Source: Rhodospirillaceae bacterium
GTDB taxonomy: Bacteria > Pseudomonadota > Alphaproteobacteria > UBA8366 > Aestuariispiraceae
Reading direction: 5' to 3'
Assembly (NCBI GenBank): GCA_002709955.1
Contig: PAQY01000007.1
Location: 186,001 to 250,000, forward strand
Length of the DNA stretch: 64,000 bases
Both the position numbers and the translations under genes were made by a program. The notes under the pieces were generated by a model. That model had not been told where the DNA came from. It ran no database searches and was given only the letters and a program-made list of their open reading frames with translations. Positions 17,978 to 26,564 of the stretch are shown piece after piece (the stretch's first letter is position 1; every line of letters begins with the position of its first letter).

Positions 17978-17994
17978 GGGATTGTACAGATGTT

Positions 17995-18078
17995 GTCATT
18001 CCCGCGCAGGCGTGACTCCAGGGGGGCATGGCATGATTTTGCCGATAGCACTGGGCCTTGCATGAAGTCCGGGGTGGT
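17995..18078. repeat. Dispersed palindromic repeat, copy 3 (degenerate)
   Basis: A decayed third copy begins GTCATTCCCGCGCAGGCG and ends near AGTCCGGGGTGGTGCGG. Its middle has diverged and the second hairpin has lost its left arm. It ends about 37 bp before the glcD stop, so the array fills nearly the entire spacer. Confidence 0.7.
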
Positions 18079-18114
18079 GCGGCACTCGCGATTGGTGAAA
18101 TTCGTTCCCATAGA

Positions 18115-19602
18115 TCAGAACCGGGGAATATCGGGAAAGGGCAACTGGCCCTTGTGGATGTGCATCCGGCCCAGTTCCGCACAGCGATGGAGTTGCGGGA
18201 AGACTTTGCCGGGATTCAGCAATCCGTCTGGGTCAAAGGCGCATTTGACGCGCATTTGTTGCTTCAGGTCATCTTCGGTGAACATGGTCGGCATCAGGTC
18301 GCGCTTTTCAACGCCCACGCCGTGTTCGCCGGTCAAGACGCCGCCCACTTCGACACAAAGCTTCAGGATGTCGGAGCCGAAATCCTCCGCCTTCTCCAAC
18401 TCGCCGGGATTGTTGGCGTCATACATGATCAGGGGGTGCAGATTGCCATCGCCCGCATGGAAGACATTGGCAACGCCCAAGCCATAATGCTTGGACATCT
18501 TTGTCATCTCGCTCAACACATGGGGCAGCTTGTTGCGGGGGATCGTGCCATCCATGCAGTAATAGTCTGGGGATAGCCGCCCCACAGCCGGAAAGGCCGC
18601 CTTACGCCCGGCCCAGAACATGGCGCGTTCTTCCTCGCTTTGGGAAATGCGCAGGCTGGATGCCCCCAGATTTTCGGCAATCTGGCGGACTTCCTCGATC
18701 AGGTGGTCAACCTCTGCCTCTGGCCCGTCCAGTTCAACGATCAGCAGTGCCTCGCAATCGGCTGGATAGCCTGCATGGATGAAATCCTCCGCTGCCGTGA
18801 TGGCGGGACGGTCCATCATTTCCATGCCGCCGGGGATGATGCCGCTGGCGATTACCTGGGCAACGCAATTGCCCCCCGCCTCGCTGGACGGAAAGCCGAT
18901 CAACAGCGCGCGCTGGGTTTCCGGCTTGGGTAACAGGCGCACGGTGACTTCTGTGACCACACCCAACAGACCTTCGGACCCGATCATCAGACCCAGCAGG
19001 TCATAGCCTTCCGCATCCAGATGCTTGCCCCCAATGCGCAGAATCTCCCCGTCAATGGTGACCATTTCCACGCCCAGGACATTGTTGGTGGTCAGGCCAT
19101 ATTTCAGCGAGTGAACCCCGCCAGAATTTTCCGCAACATTCCCGCCAATGGTACAGGCGATTTGGCTGGACGGGTCCGGGGCGTAATAGAATCCGTCCTC
19201 CTCCACAGCCTTGGTGATCGCCAGATTGGTGACGCCAGGCTGAACCCGGGCGTAGCGATTGTCGTAATCGACCTCCAGCACTTTATTGAACTTCCCCATG
19301 CCCAGCAGGATACCATCTTCCAACGGCAATGCCCCGCCAGATAGGCTGGTGCCAGCGCCGCGTGGCACCACTTTTATGCCATGTTCTTTGCAGTATTTCA
19401 GGACATTGGCGACCTGGTCCACGGTCTGGGGCAGGAGCACGATCAAGGGCAGGGCACGATAAGCCGTCAGACCGTCGCTTTCATAGGCGCGGCGTTCATC
19501 CTCATCCACGATGACGCCTTCCCCCGGCACAAGGGTGCGCAGGTCGTCGGCAATGGTCAGCCGCCGCGCAATGACCGCAGCATCCGGATCCGGCATTTTC
19601 AT
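18115..19602 (-). CDS. glcD: Glycolate oxidase catalytic subunit GlcD
   Basis: GlcD is the main flavoprotein of glycolate oxidase and oxidises glycolate to glyoxylate. The 495 residues have a PCMH-type FAD domain with VVPRGAGTSLSGGALP and DPSSQIACTIGGNVAENSGG. The C-terminal oxidase domain has VFHAGDGNLHPLIMYD and GVLTGEHGVGVEKRD. It ends in FDPDGLLNPGKVFP. GGAGG lies 8 nt before the ATG at 19602. A perfect FadR-subfamily-type operator lies 32-54 nt upstream, so glycolate-responsive GntR control is likely. It is the first gene of glcD-E-F. Confidence 0.96.
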   Translation of the reverse strand: MKMPDPDAAVIARRLTIADDLRTLVPGEGVIVDEDERRAYESDGLTAYRALPLIVLLPQTVDQVANVLKYCKEHGIKVVPRGAGTSLSGGALPLEDGILLGMGKFNKVLEVDYDNRYARVQPGVTNLAITKAVEEDGFYYAPDPSSQIACTIGGNVAENSGGVHSLKYGLTTNNVLGVEMVTIDGEILRIGGKHLDAEGYDLLGLMIGSEGLLGVVTEVTVRLLPKPETQRALLIGFPSSEAGGNCVAQVIASGIIPGGMEMMDRPAITAAEDFIHAGYPADCEALLIVELDGPEAEVDHLIEEVRQIAENLGASSLRISQSEEERAMFWAGRKAAFPAVGRLSPDYYCMDGTIPRNKLPHVLSEMTKMSKHYGLGVANVFHAGDGNLHPLIMYDANNPGELEKAEDFGSDILKLCVEVGGVLTGEHGVGVEKRDLMPTMFTEDDLKQQMRVKCAFDPDGLLNPGKVFPQLHRCAELGRMHIHKGQLPFPDIPRF

Positions 19603-19633
19603 CTGTTCAGCCTCCCTAAATCTGCGCCTTTAT

Positions 19634-19656
19634 AATTGGTATTACCAATTTGGTAA
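19634..19656 (-). promoter_or_regulatory. FadR-subfamily (GlcC/PdhR/LldR-like) operator upstream of glcD
   Basis: Two overlapping perfect palindromes are present: AATTGGT-ATT-ACCAATT at 19634-19650 and TTACCAA-T-TTGGTAA at 19642-19656. The first matches the ATTGGTnnnACCAAT pattern known for PdhR-type GntR regulators. On the minus strand a TATAAA -10-like hexamer lies immediately downstream, so a bound repressor or activator would control the glcD promoter. No GntR gene of this subfamily is in the window; the regulator must be elsewhere. Confidence 0.75.
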
Positions 19657-19673
19657 ACCTCTCTTGCGTCGCT

Positions 19674-20609
19674 TCAATTGTCCCGCAGCAAGCCACGATA
19701 GGCATTTTGCAGGGTTGTCCGCACCCCATGCCAGGCCTTATCGCGCCACTGGGAATCGGACGGATAGGATGGGGGCAGTTCATTGGGCCCGCGTGTTGCC
19801 CCGCCCAGCCGTCGTGTCAGTGAATAGGTGCCAATTTCCAGGACCACATTCGTGACCTGCGCCTTGGGCAATAGGCCGCCCAGCCCCCCGCCACAGGGGG
19901 CTGTTCCTGCGCCAATTGCCTCACTGACCTGCGCGACATTCAGGGTGAACCAGCTTTCCGCCCGGGACCGACCGGCAGAATCCGGCGGGTCGCAGGATAC
20001 GATTTCATGCGCGCCATACAGGCCCGGTCCTGTGCGCGGGTCGATCACACAGACCTGTCTGGCATTTTCGAACTGGGTTGCAGCGATGGCGCGCAGAACC
20101 GCCCCATCCCAGGCGGGTGGTTTCATGGAGGCCAGAGTCTGCCCGGCCAATTTGTTCCAATCGACGCCCTGTTCGGCCTGAAAGGCGGCAAAGCGTTCTT
20201 CGGCGGCGGCAAGGACACTATCGGACCAATCAGGTGCGGGTTTATTGGCCGATATCACATCATCTTCGGCAAAATAAGGCCAGATCGGGCCCGCAGGATT
20301 GGCGGCATGGACCAGCACCAGGGCGACTTCCCTGGGCAGGTCTTGCAAGCCGCCTTCGGTCAATACGCCCAGTATCGCCCCGCATCCCAACAGACCCGCC
20401 GCGCCACCAGCAGCGCTGCACAGGACGGCGACACGGCTGGCATCAGGCGACCCCATGCGGGCCACATCACAGGACAACGCCTTGTCGCCCGCGTGGTCAT
20501 CTCTGGCGGGATAGGATGTGATGCGCAATCCGATCCGATCACAAGCGGTCAAGAACCGGTCTCGCGCGCGGTCGAAATCGTCACTGAAACAGGAAACAGG
20601 ATCGGTCAT
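19674..20609 (-). CDS. DUF2817-like protein lacking zinc ligands (probable pseudoenzyme)
   Basis: The 311 residues follow the DUF2817 (M14-like carboxypeptidase fold) layout: SYPARDDHAGDKALSCDVARMG, then LPREVALVLVHAANPAGPIW, and the C-terminal VVLEIGTYS carrying the conserved Glu258. The residues expected to bind zinc are gone. The THGVEG position reads AAGGAAG (66-72), the DLNRNF position reads SANKPA, and the DLHTG position reads DPRTG (190-194). The fold is kept but catalysis by the usual mechanism is unlikely. It sits 71 bp upstream of glcD on the same strand, with the glc operator between them. Binding or scaffolding is possible; function is unknown. Family match is by motif order, not a search. 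Confidence 0.7.
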   Translation of the reverse strand: MTDPVSCFSDDFDRARDRFLTACDRIGLRITSYPARDDHAGDKALSCDVARMGSPDASRVAVLCSAAGGAAGLLGCGAILGVLTEGGLQDLPREVALVLVHAANPAGPIWPYFAEDDVISANKPAPDWSDSVLAAAEERFAAFQAEQGVDWNKLAGQTLASMKPPAWDGAVLRAIAATQFENARQVCVIDPRTGPGLYGAHEIVSCDPPDSAGRSRAESWFTLNVAQVSEAIGAGTAPCGGGLGGLLPKAQVTNVVLEIGTYSLTRRLGGATRGPNELPPSYPSDSQWRDKAWHGVRTTLQNAYRGLLRDN

Positions 20610-20768
20610 GCGCCTCCCAGCATTATATTCGAACTACACTATACTGCTTAGATTGAACGCTGTGATGGTCCAGCGCAAGAAGGGGGCCAGTTGCCCTGAC
20701 GGGATGTTGACACCATACTTAACTACCGGGGCTATCCTTTCGTGGATTACTTTTTGGGGAGAGTTGCG

Positions 20769-21341
20769 ATGGACACACATTTTAAACGCATCACAATGGC
20801 ACTGGTCGCCGCATTTGCGATAAGTGTGCTGTCCATGCCCGGCCTTGCAGATCAGCAGGATAAACGTCTGGATTCCCTGTTTGATATCCTGCATTCCGCC
20901 CCCTTGAACAGTCAGGAAGCCTTTATCGCGCAACAAGGCATCTGGGCGCTGTGGGTTCAAGCCCCCTCTGCAAGCGGCCGTGTTCTGATGCGCCAGGGGA
21001 CACAGCAGATGTCCCAGGGTGATATGGATCAGGCGATAGAAACCTTTTCCGCGTTAATCGCCCTGGAACCAGGATTTGCAGAAGCCTGGAACAAGCGGGC
21101 CACGATTTACTTTATGCAGGGAAATTATTCGGATTCTCTGGCCGATATCTATGAGACGCTGGAACGCGAGCCGCGCCATTTTGGGGCGAAATCCGGGCTG
21201 GGTCTGATTTTGGATGCAATGGAAGAACCTGAAGCGGCGATTGAGGCATTTCAGGAAGCATTGGAAATCAACCCGCATATGGAACAGATCCGGGAGCGCA
21301 CGGAACAATTGAAGAAAGAGATTGAAGGGCGGCAGCTTTGA
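20769..21341 (+). CDS. Exported TPR-repeat protein
   Basis: A periplasmic protein of 190 residues. The start at 20769 is preferred over 20742 because GGGGAGAG precedes it. The signal peptide is clear: basic MDTHFKR, hydrophobic ITMALVAAFAISVLSMPG, and cleavage after LADQ-type residues. At least three tetratricopeptide units follow: ASGRVLMRQGTQQMSQGD..., AEAWNKRATIYFMQGNYSD... and FGAKSGLGLILDAMEEPE.... The helical C-terminal tail is charged. The protein probably mediates protein-protein contacts; partners are unknown. It is monocistronic and converges on sixA, with 12 bp between stop codons. Confidence 0.88.
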   Translation: MDTHFKRITMALVAAFAISVLSMPGLADQQDKRLDSLFDILHSAPLNSQEAFIAQQGIWALWVQAPSASGRVLMRQGTQQMSQGDMDQAIETFSALIALEPGFAEAWNKRATIYFMQGNYSDSLADIYETLEREPRHFGAKSGLGLILDAMEEPEAAIEAFQEALEINPHMEQIRERTEQLKKEIEGRQL

Positions 21342-21353
21342 GCTGCGCCTGAA

Positions 21354-21875
21354 TCAGGGTGTCTCTTTTGGGGTGTTAAAGCCCGTCAGGGTCGCACTAT
21401 GCGGCGCCAGGGCAGGCCACGGGCCATCCCCCAGATCCAATGTTGCCAAACCAGCGGTCGGGAATTTTTCTGTCAGGGCATCCAACTCCGCCGGATTGTT
21501 GGCCGTTTTGCATAGGGTAAGGCTGATATCCTGCATGATCGGATTATGGCCAATCACCATGACGCGATTTACCCCGGCGGGCAGGCGGCGCAATCGGTCG
21601 ATCAACTCTATGGTTTCCTGCATTTTATAGACGCCATCTTCCATCAGGATGCGGCATTCTCCCTTCAAATGGGGCAGGATCAGGCCCAGTGTCTCACGGG
21701 TGCGACGACTGGTTGAACATAGAATGAAGTCGGGCGATATGCCGGACTCCCGCATCATGATCCCCATCTTTTCGGCGGCCTTTATGCCACGATTGGCCAG
21801 CGGGCGATCAAAATCACCCAATGTGCTATCGCTCCAACTGGATTTTGCGTGGCGAAAAACATACAAAATCGGCAT
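21354..21875 (-). CDS. sixA: SixA-type histidine phosphatase
   Basis: A small histidine-acid phosphatase of 173 residues. The start at 21875 (MPILYVFRHAKSSW) fits the family; the longer frame to 21947 adds 24 unrelated residues. Catalytic features are the N-terminal FRHAKSSW, with the phosphorylated His and an Arg, and VIGHNPI near the C-terminus with the second His. SixA removes phosphate from histidine of phosphocarrier proteins, and in E. coli its target lies in the nitrogen PTS. A regulatory PTS operon lies 14 kb away, so such a role is reasonable here. It diverges from the polyphosphate kinase gene. Confidence 0.9.
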   Translation of the reverse strand: MPILYVFRHAKSSWSDSTLGDFDRPLANRGIKAAEKMGIMMRESGISPDFILCSTSRRTRETLGLILPHLKGECRILMEDGVYKMQETIELIDRLRRLPAGVNRVMVIGHNPIMQDISLTLCKTANNPAELDALTEKFPTAGLATLDLGDGPWPALAPHSATLTGFNTPKETP

Positions 21876-21992
21876 GCCTAGGGGTTCCTTTCCCACTTCT
21901 TCTGATCGCGCGACTGCTACCACGCTTACCCAGGCTGGCTCAAGCAAAAGGCGCGGATTTCAGCGGCTTGTAACCGGTTTGAAACAAAAATC

Positions 21993-22005
21993 ACCGTGAC
22001 ACGGT
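21993..22005. promoter_or_regulatory. 13-bp palindrome in the sixA-ppk divergent region
   Basis: ACCGTG-A-CACGGT is a perfect dyad 64 bp upstream of the ppk start and 118 bp upstream of the sixA start. It could be an operator for either promoter. The pattern does not match a consensus I can name, and it is not a PhoB box. Confidence 0.35.
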
Positions 22006-22068
22006 CATATGTATTGGGTATCGACAAGGGCCAGATCGAGTCTGGCGATACCATTGACGGAGGTTGCG

Positions 22069-24333
22069 GTGAGCATGACAGACAAAGACGGCGCGCTGAA
22101 TAACGGTTCCACATCTGAGGATGCAAACGCCGTCGCTGTGGCCACGGCGACCCCGCAAAGCCCGGAAGAATGGGGGGCAGAGCGCTTCATAAACCGTGAA
22201 TTGTCATGGTTGGCGTTCAACACCCGCGTTCTGGAGGAAGCCAGCAACACCCACCATCCCTTGCTGGAGCGCCTGCGCTTCCTGTCGATATCGGCAAGCA
22301 ATCTGGATGAATTTTACATGGTGCGTGTCGCCGGGCTGAAAGGTCAGCTTGGGGCGGGAATCAGCACCCCCAGCCAGGAAGGTAATACGCCGGCGGAACA
22401 ATTGCGCCTGATCGCGGATGAGGCCGGTTCCCTGATGCGTCTTCAGCAAAAGATATGGGAAGAATTACAGGTCGAATTGCGCAAGGTCAGCGTGACCCTT
22501 CTGGCCCAGGATGAATTAACAGCGCGGGAAAAAAGCTGGCTGGATGGTTGGTTCCTGGAACAGATTTTCCCGGCCCTGACGCCGTTGGCCGTTGATCCGG
22601 CGCATCCCTTTCCCTTTATCCCCAATAAAGGGCTGGTGCTGGCGCTGGAATTGACCCGCGCCGAAGACGACAAGACGATGAACGGCCTGCTGCCGGTCCC
22701 CAGCAATCTGGATCGTTTCGTGCGTTTGCCCGGCCAGAAGGCCCGTTTCCTGCTGTTGGAAGATGTGTTCAGGATTTACATGGATCGCCTTTTCCCAGGC
22801 TTTAAAATCATTGGCCAGGGCATGTTCCGCGTCATTCGCGACAGCGACGTCGAAGTGGACGAAGAAGCGGAAGATTTGGTGCGCACGTTTGAAAGCATGC
22901 TGCGCCGCCGCCGCCGGGGCAGTGTCATCCGCCTGACGATTGACGCCAGCATGCCAGAAGACCTGCGCGATTTTGTGGTCGGCAAGCTGGGCGCAGACAG
23001 CGAAGATGTGTTCCCGCTGGATGGCATTCTGGGCATGCCCGATGTCAGTCAGATGATCGTGTCGGATCGCCAGGACTTGCTGTTTGATGCCTTCAACATT
23101 CGCTTCCCGGAGCGTATCCGTGATTTCGGTGGCGATTGCTTCGCTGCCATCCGGGCCAAGGATATTATCGTCCACCACCCCTATGAAAGCTTTGATGTGG
23201 TGGTACAGTTCCTGCGCCAGGCGGCACAGGATCCGGCCGTCGTCGCGATCAAACAGACGCTGTATCGGACCTCGAAGGATTCTCCTATTATCGCGGCTTT
23301 GGGGGAAGCGGCAGAGGCTGGTAAGTCGGTTACGGCGCTGGTCGAATTGAAGGCCCGCTTTGACGAGGCCGCGAATATCCGCTGGGCCCGCGATCTGGAA
23401 CGGTCTGGCGTACAGGTCGTCTATGGTTTCGTGGACCTTAAGACCCATGCCAAAGTGTCCATGGCGGTGCGTCGTGAGGGGAGCGGTTTGCGCTCTTATG
23501 TGCATTTCGGGACCGGCAACTATCATCCGATCACGGCAAAGATCTATACGGATTTAAGCTATTTCACCTGTGATCCGGCGCTGGCGCGGGATGCGGCGCG
23601 GGTGTTTAACTTCATGACCGGCTATGCCACGCCAGAGGCTTTGGAGCGTCTGGCAATTGCCCCGATCACCCTGCGTCATCGTGTGTTAAGCTCCATTCGG
23701 GATGAAATTGACCATGTGAAGGCTGGTCGGCCCGGACAGATCTGGTTGAAGGTCAACAATCTGGTGGATGGTGAGATTATCGATGCCCTGTATGAGGCAT
23801 CTTCTGCGGGGGTTGAAATCGACCTGGTGGTGCGGGGCATATGCTGTCTGCGGCCCGGCGTGAAGGGGCTTAGCGAACATATCCGTGTGAAAAGCATCGT
23901 AGGACGTTTCCTGGAACACAGCCGTATCTTCTGTTTCGGGGCAGGAAATGGCCTGCCGTCCCTGGATGCAAAGGTCTATATCACCTCAGCAGATTTGATG
24001 CCGCGAAACCTGGATCGTCGCGTCGAATCGCTGGTGCCTATTGAGAATGTCACCGTGAAGCGCCAGATCCTGGAACAGGTGATGTATGCCAATCTGAATG
24101 ACGAGGCGCAAAGCTGGATTATGGATTCTGATGCCCGCTATCACCGTATCGAGCCGGTGGGCGAAGGCTTTAACTGCCACGTTTTCTTTATGACCAACCC
24201 CAGCCTTTCCGGGCGGGGCAAGGCCATCAAGAAGGCTGGAAGGATGGCGCTTTCAACGAAACTGGCAAAAAATTCGGGTCCGAAAAAGGCAACGCGGAAA
24301 ACACCGGCGGCAAAATCCAGCAAGAGCGGTTGA
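22069..24333 (+). CDS. ppk1: Polyphosphate kinase 1
   Basis: PPK1 polymerises ATP gamma-phosphate into polyphosphate. The protein is about 754 residues and has the N domain ([18 protein letters not shown]), a head domain, and two PLD-like catalytic domains. The catalytic His regions are [15 protein letters not shown] and [27 protein letters not shown] completes the active site. GGAGG lies 5 nt before the GTG at 22069 and 11 nt before an in-frame ATG at 22075; either may be used. The last 50 or so residues form a Lys/Ala/Ser-rich tail ([16 protein letters not shown]) beyond the usual family end. The Ppx/GppA gene follows on the same strand, 97 bp downstream. Confidence 0.96.
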   Translation: MSMTDKDGALNNGSTSEDANAVAVATATPQSPEEWGAERFINRELSWLAFNTRVLEEASNTHHPLLERLRFLSISASNLDEFYMVRVAGLKGQLGAGISTPSQEGNTPAEQLRLIADEAGSLMRLQQKIWEELQVELRKVSVTLLAQDELTAREKSWLDGWFLEQIFPALTPLAVDPAHPFPFIPNKGLVLALELTRAEDDKTMNGLLPVPSNLDRFVRLPGQKARFLLLEDVFRIYMDRLFPGFKIIGQGMFRVIRDSDVEVDEEAEDLVRTFESMLRRRRRGSVIRLTIDASMPEDLRDFVVGKLGADSEDVFPLDGILGMPDVSQMIVSDRQDLLFDAFNIRFPERIRDFGGDCFAAIRAKDIIVHHPYESFDVVVQFLRQAAQDPAVVAIKQTLYRTSKDSPIIAALGEAAEAGKSVTALVELKARFDEAANIRWARDLERSGVQVVYGFVDLKTHAKVSMAVRREGSGLRSYVHFGTGNYHPITAKIYTDLSYFTCDPALARDAARVFNFMTGYATPEALERLAIAPITLRHRVLSSIRDEIDHVKAGRPGQIWLKVNNLVDGEIIDALYEASSAGVEIDLVVRGICCLRPGVKGLSEHIRVKSIVGRFLEHSRIFCFGAGNGLPSLDAKVYITSADLMPRNLDRRVESLVPIENVTVKRQILEQVMYANLNDEAQSWIMDSDARYHRIEPVGEGFNCHVFFMTNPSLSGRGKAIKKAGRMALSTKLAKNSGPKKATRKTPAAKSSKSG

Positions 24334-24430
24334 CGCGACCGCTTCGATACACGATTTTCACGCGCGACTGCGGTTTCACCATTGCGGTAAAGCGTATACA
24401 GATTGAAAGTCTTGTTTGGGAAGGATTCTC

Positions 24431-25936
24431 ATGGCCGAAAAACGGACCATGTCGACTGCCAGCCCCCCGACCGCAGTGGTCGATATTGGCTCGAACTCAA
24501 CTCGTTTAGTGGTCTATGATACCTCTGATCGGTCACCTATCGCTATCTTTAACGAGAAACTGCTCTGCGGTCTTGGTCGTGGCTTGGATGCGACCGGCCA
24601 GTTAAGTGATGAGGGGATAGAGCAAGCCCTTGGTGCCCTGCCGCGTTTTATGCGCATTGCCCAGGAAATGGGCGTTCAGCGGATCGATATGCTGGCCACA
24701 GCGGCGACGCGGGATGCGACCAATGGTGCCGAATTTGTACGGCGCGCCAGCCAGATCAGCGGCCAGGAAATTCGTGTGCTTTCCGGGGAAGAAGAAGCCC
24801 GGCTTAGCGGTCTTGGCGTGCTGTCGGGTACGCCTGATGCCGATGGCATGATGGGCGATCTGGGCGGGGGCAGTGTGGAACTGGTGGAATTGAAGGATGG
24901 CCAGACCGGCCCTCAGGCGACCCTGCCGCTGGGACCCTTGCGTCTGGACCCCAAGATTGTAGCCAAACCGTCCAAAGCGCGCGAAGATCTGGATCGATAC
25001 TTCGGCACCATCGATTGGTTGCCGCGCATTAAGGGGCGCAGCTTTTATCTGGTCGGCGGGGCCTGGCGGAATCTTGCCCGGCTGCATATGGACCATGTCA
25101 ATTATCCGCTTCATATCATTCATCACTATCGGATTCCTGCTGCCCAGGCGTTGGAATTGGCGGATGTCGTATCACGGCAATCGCCGGGCGCGTTACAGCG
25201 TGTGCCGGGCGTATCCAAGCGGCGCGTCGATACGCTGCCTTATGCAGCGATGTTGCTGCATCGTCTGATGGTGGCTGGGGCGCCCAAGGATATTGTGTTT
25301 TCCGCCAATGGTTTGCGGGAAGGCTGTCTGTATGATCATTTAAGCCCGGAAGAGCGAAAGCTGGATCCACTGCTGGAGTCTTGTGCCCGATATGCAGATC
25401 ACGAGCTTCCCAATTCTGCTGTGACAGGGGATGACCTGTTTCGATGGATGAGCCCGCTGTTTCCAAATGAGGCCCCAGCGGATCGACGTTTGCGCCATGC
25501 GGCCTGTATCTTGTCGGATATTGCCAAGCGCGAACATCCTGACTATCGCGCGGAACATGCCCTGATCCGGGTCAAACGGTTGCCGGTCGTTGGTGTTGAT
25601 CATCACGAGCGGGTATTTCTGGCCCTGGCGGTTTCGTCGCGCCATGCCCAGATCGATGATGATCACAGCGGGATGAAAATTGTGCGTCAGCTAATCAATC
25701 CCGATCGGATTGACGTTGCCCGTGCGATCGGCCTGTCCATCCGGCTGGCCTATACGCTGACCGGTGGAATTTCATCGGTGCTGGAACGGATTAATCTGGT
25801 TCGCACAGAGACCACCCTGACGCTTCAAATGCCAGCAGATCTGGCATTTTTGGCAGGAGAGGCGGTAGAGCGCCGCTTTGTCACTTTAGGTAAAGCACTG
25901 AACCTGAATACAGTGATTGACCGCTTCGGGGCATAG
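24431..25936 (+). CDS. ppx: Ppx/GppA exopolyphosphatase
   Basis: This ASKHA-fold phosphatase degrades polyphosphate from the chain end, and some members hydrolyse pppGpp. The 501-residue protein starts at 24431, with GGAAGGA upstream. It shows the phosphate loop AVVDIGSNSTRLVVYD and the second motif MMGDLGGGSVELVEL. The C-terminal half is helical with an HD-like arrangement (RHAACILSDIAKREHPDYRAEHA, then HHERVFLALAVSSRH). Pairing with ppk1 makes polyphosphate the likely substrate. It converges on the DUF2937 gene with a 23-bp gap. Confidence 0.93.
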   Translation: MAEKRTMSTASPPTAVVDIGSNSTRLVVYDTSDRSPIAIFNEKLLCGLGRGLDATGQLSDEGIEQALGALPRFMRIAQEMGVQRIDMLATAATRDATNGAEFVRRASQISGQEIRVLSGEEEARLSGLGVLSGTPDADGMMGDLGGGSVELVELKDGQTGPQATLPLGPLRLDPKIVAKPSKAREDLDRYFGTIDWLPRIKGRSFYLVGGAWRNLARLHMDHVNYPLHIIHHYRIPAAQALELADVVSRQSPGALQRVPGVSKRRVDTLPYAAMLLHRLMVAGAPKDIVFSANGLREGCLYDHLSPEERKLDPLLESCARYADHELPNSAVTGDDLFRWMSPLFPNEAPADRRLRHAACILSDIAKREHPDYRAEHALIRVKRLPVVGVDHHERVFLALAVSSRHAQIDDDHSGMKIVRQLINPDRIDVARAIGLSIRLAYTLTGGISSVLERINLVRTETTLTLQMPADLAFLAGEAVERRFVTLGKALNLNTVIDRFGA

Positions 25937-25959
25937 GTCCGGGACGGACTGAACCTGTT

Positions 25960-26451
25960 TTAACCGCGTGCGATTTCTTTGCGCGGAAACAGGCTGCGAA
26001 TGGCCGATGGGATCAGGTATCCAAAGAAAAAGCCAAAAAAGGCATGCGCCAAACCGCTGATCGACAGCGGGACTGCGGGGCCGAAATTCTTGGCGATATT
26101 CAGGGCAATATCGGGTTCCAGATGGAACACCATCTCCACCGCCAACATATACCAGGAAACGTCTTGCAGGCGGGCTTCGATCTCTTGCAGGCGTTCCTGA
26201 CGGGCCAGGGTGGTCAGCATCGCCTGGCCCTCGCCCTGTATCACGCTGTCTGAATTATCATAGAATCGGCGAATATAATCATACCGCCCCAGCCCGGCAT
26301 CCTGGGCCCGCATATCCATCGCTTCGATCTGCTGGTTTACCTCGTCCAGGGCCCCGCCGACGCGCTGTAGATACTGATCATGAAAGGCGGGTAATTGAGA
26401 GCCAAGCGCTGCACAAAGCAACGCAAAGGCAAGATGTAGGCTTCGCAACAT
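25960..26451 (-). CDS. DUF2937-family membrane protein
   Basis: A 163-residue protein of unknown function. The N-terminal hydrophobic segment LHLAFALLCAALGSQ is followed by LPAFHDQYLQRVGGALDEVNQQI, which is the DUF2937 signature as I remember it. A helical periplasmic or cytoplasmic middle follows, and then a second TM segment at residues 129-150 (LSISGLAHAFFGFFFGYLIP) before a short basic tail. The protein is thus probably anchored at both ends. It follows the polyphosphate genes in convergent orientation, and a functional link is not implied. Confidence 0.8.
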   Translation of the reverse strand: MLRSLHLAFALLCAALGSQLPAFHDQYLQRVGGALDEVNQQIEAMDMRAQDAGLGRYDYIRRFYDNSDSVIQGEGQAMLTTLARQERLQEIEARLQDVSWYMLAVEMVFHLEPDIALNIAKNFGPAVPLSISGLAHAFFGFFFGYLIPSAIRSLFPRKEIARG

Positions 26452-26564
26452 GCCGTCTTCTCCAATTACCCGGAATTACAGATCAGTCGGGTTGCTGCAG
26501 TATAACCCGACTTGCCCATTCATTGGCAATCTGCGACTGGTTTTCATGCTGTTGGGTTCGAATC

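Larger units (their letters stand above)
17735..18114. other. Intergenic gap between glcD and glcE occupied by dispersed repeats
   Basis: The 380 bp contain three copies of one repeat (annotated separately) and no convincing gene. The short frames that cross it are repeat translations. Transcription of glcDEF as one unit would have to read through several strong GC-rich stem-loops. Confidence 0.7.

Noticed and set aside
19674-20609. DUF2817 protein as the missing HutG deformylase
   Set aside because: It lacks zinc ligands and family motifs of N-formylglutamate amidohydrolase, and lies far from hut.
22516-23526. 336-codon minus-strand open frame
   Set aside because: It is antisense to ppk1, whose motifs are continuous and intact.
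25937-25959. GTCCG-GGA-CGGAC as a terminator between ppx and DUF2937
   Set aside because: Only a 5-bp stem with no adjacent T-run in either direction; too weak to claim.
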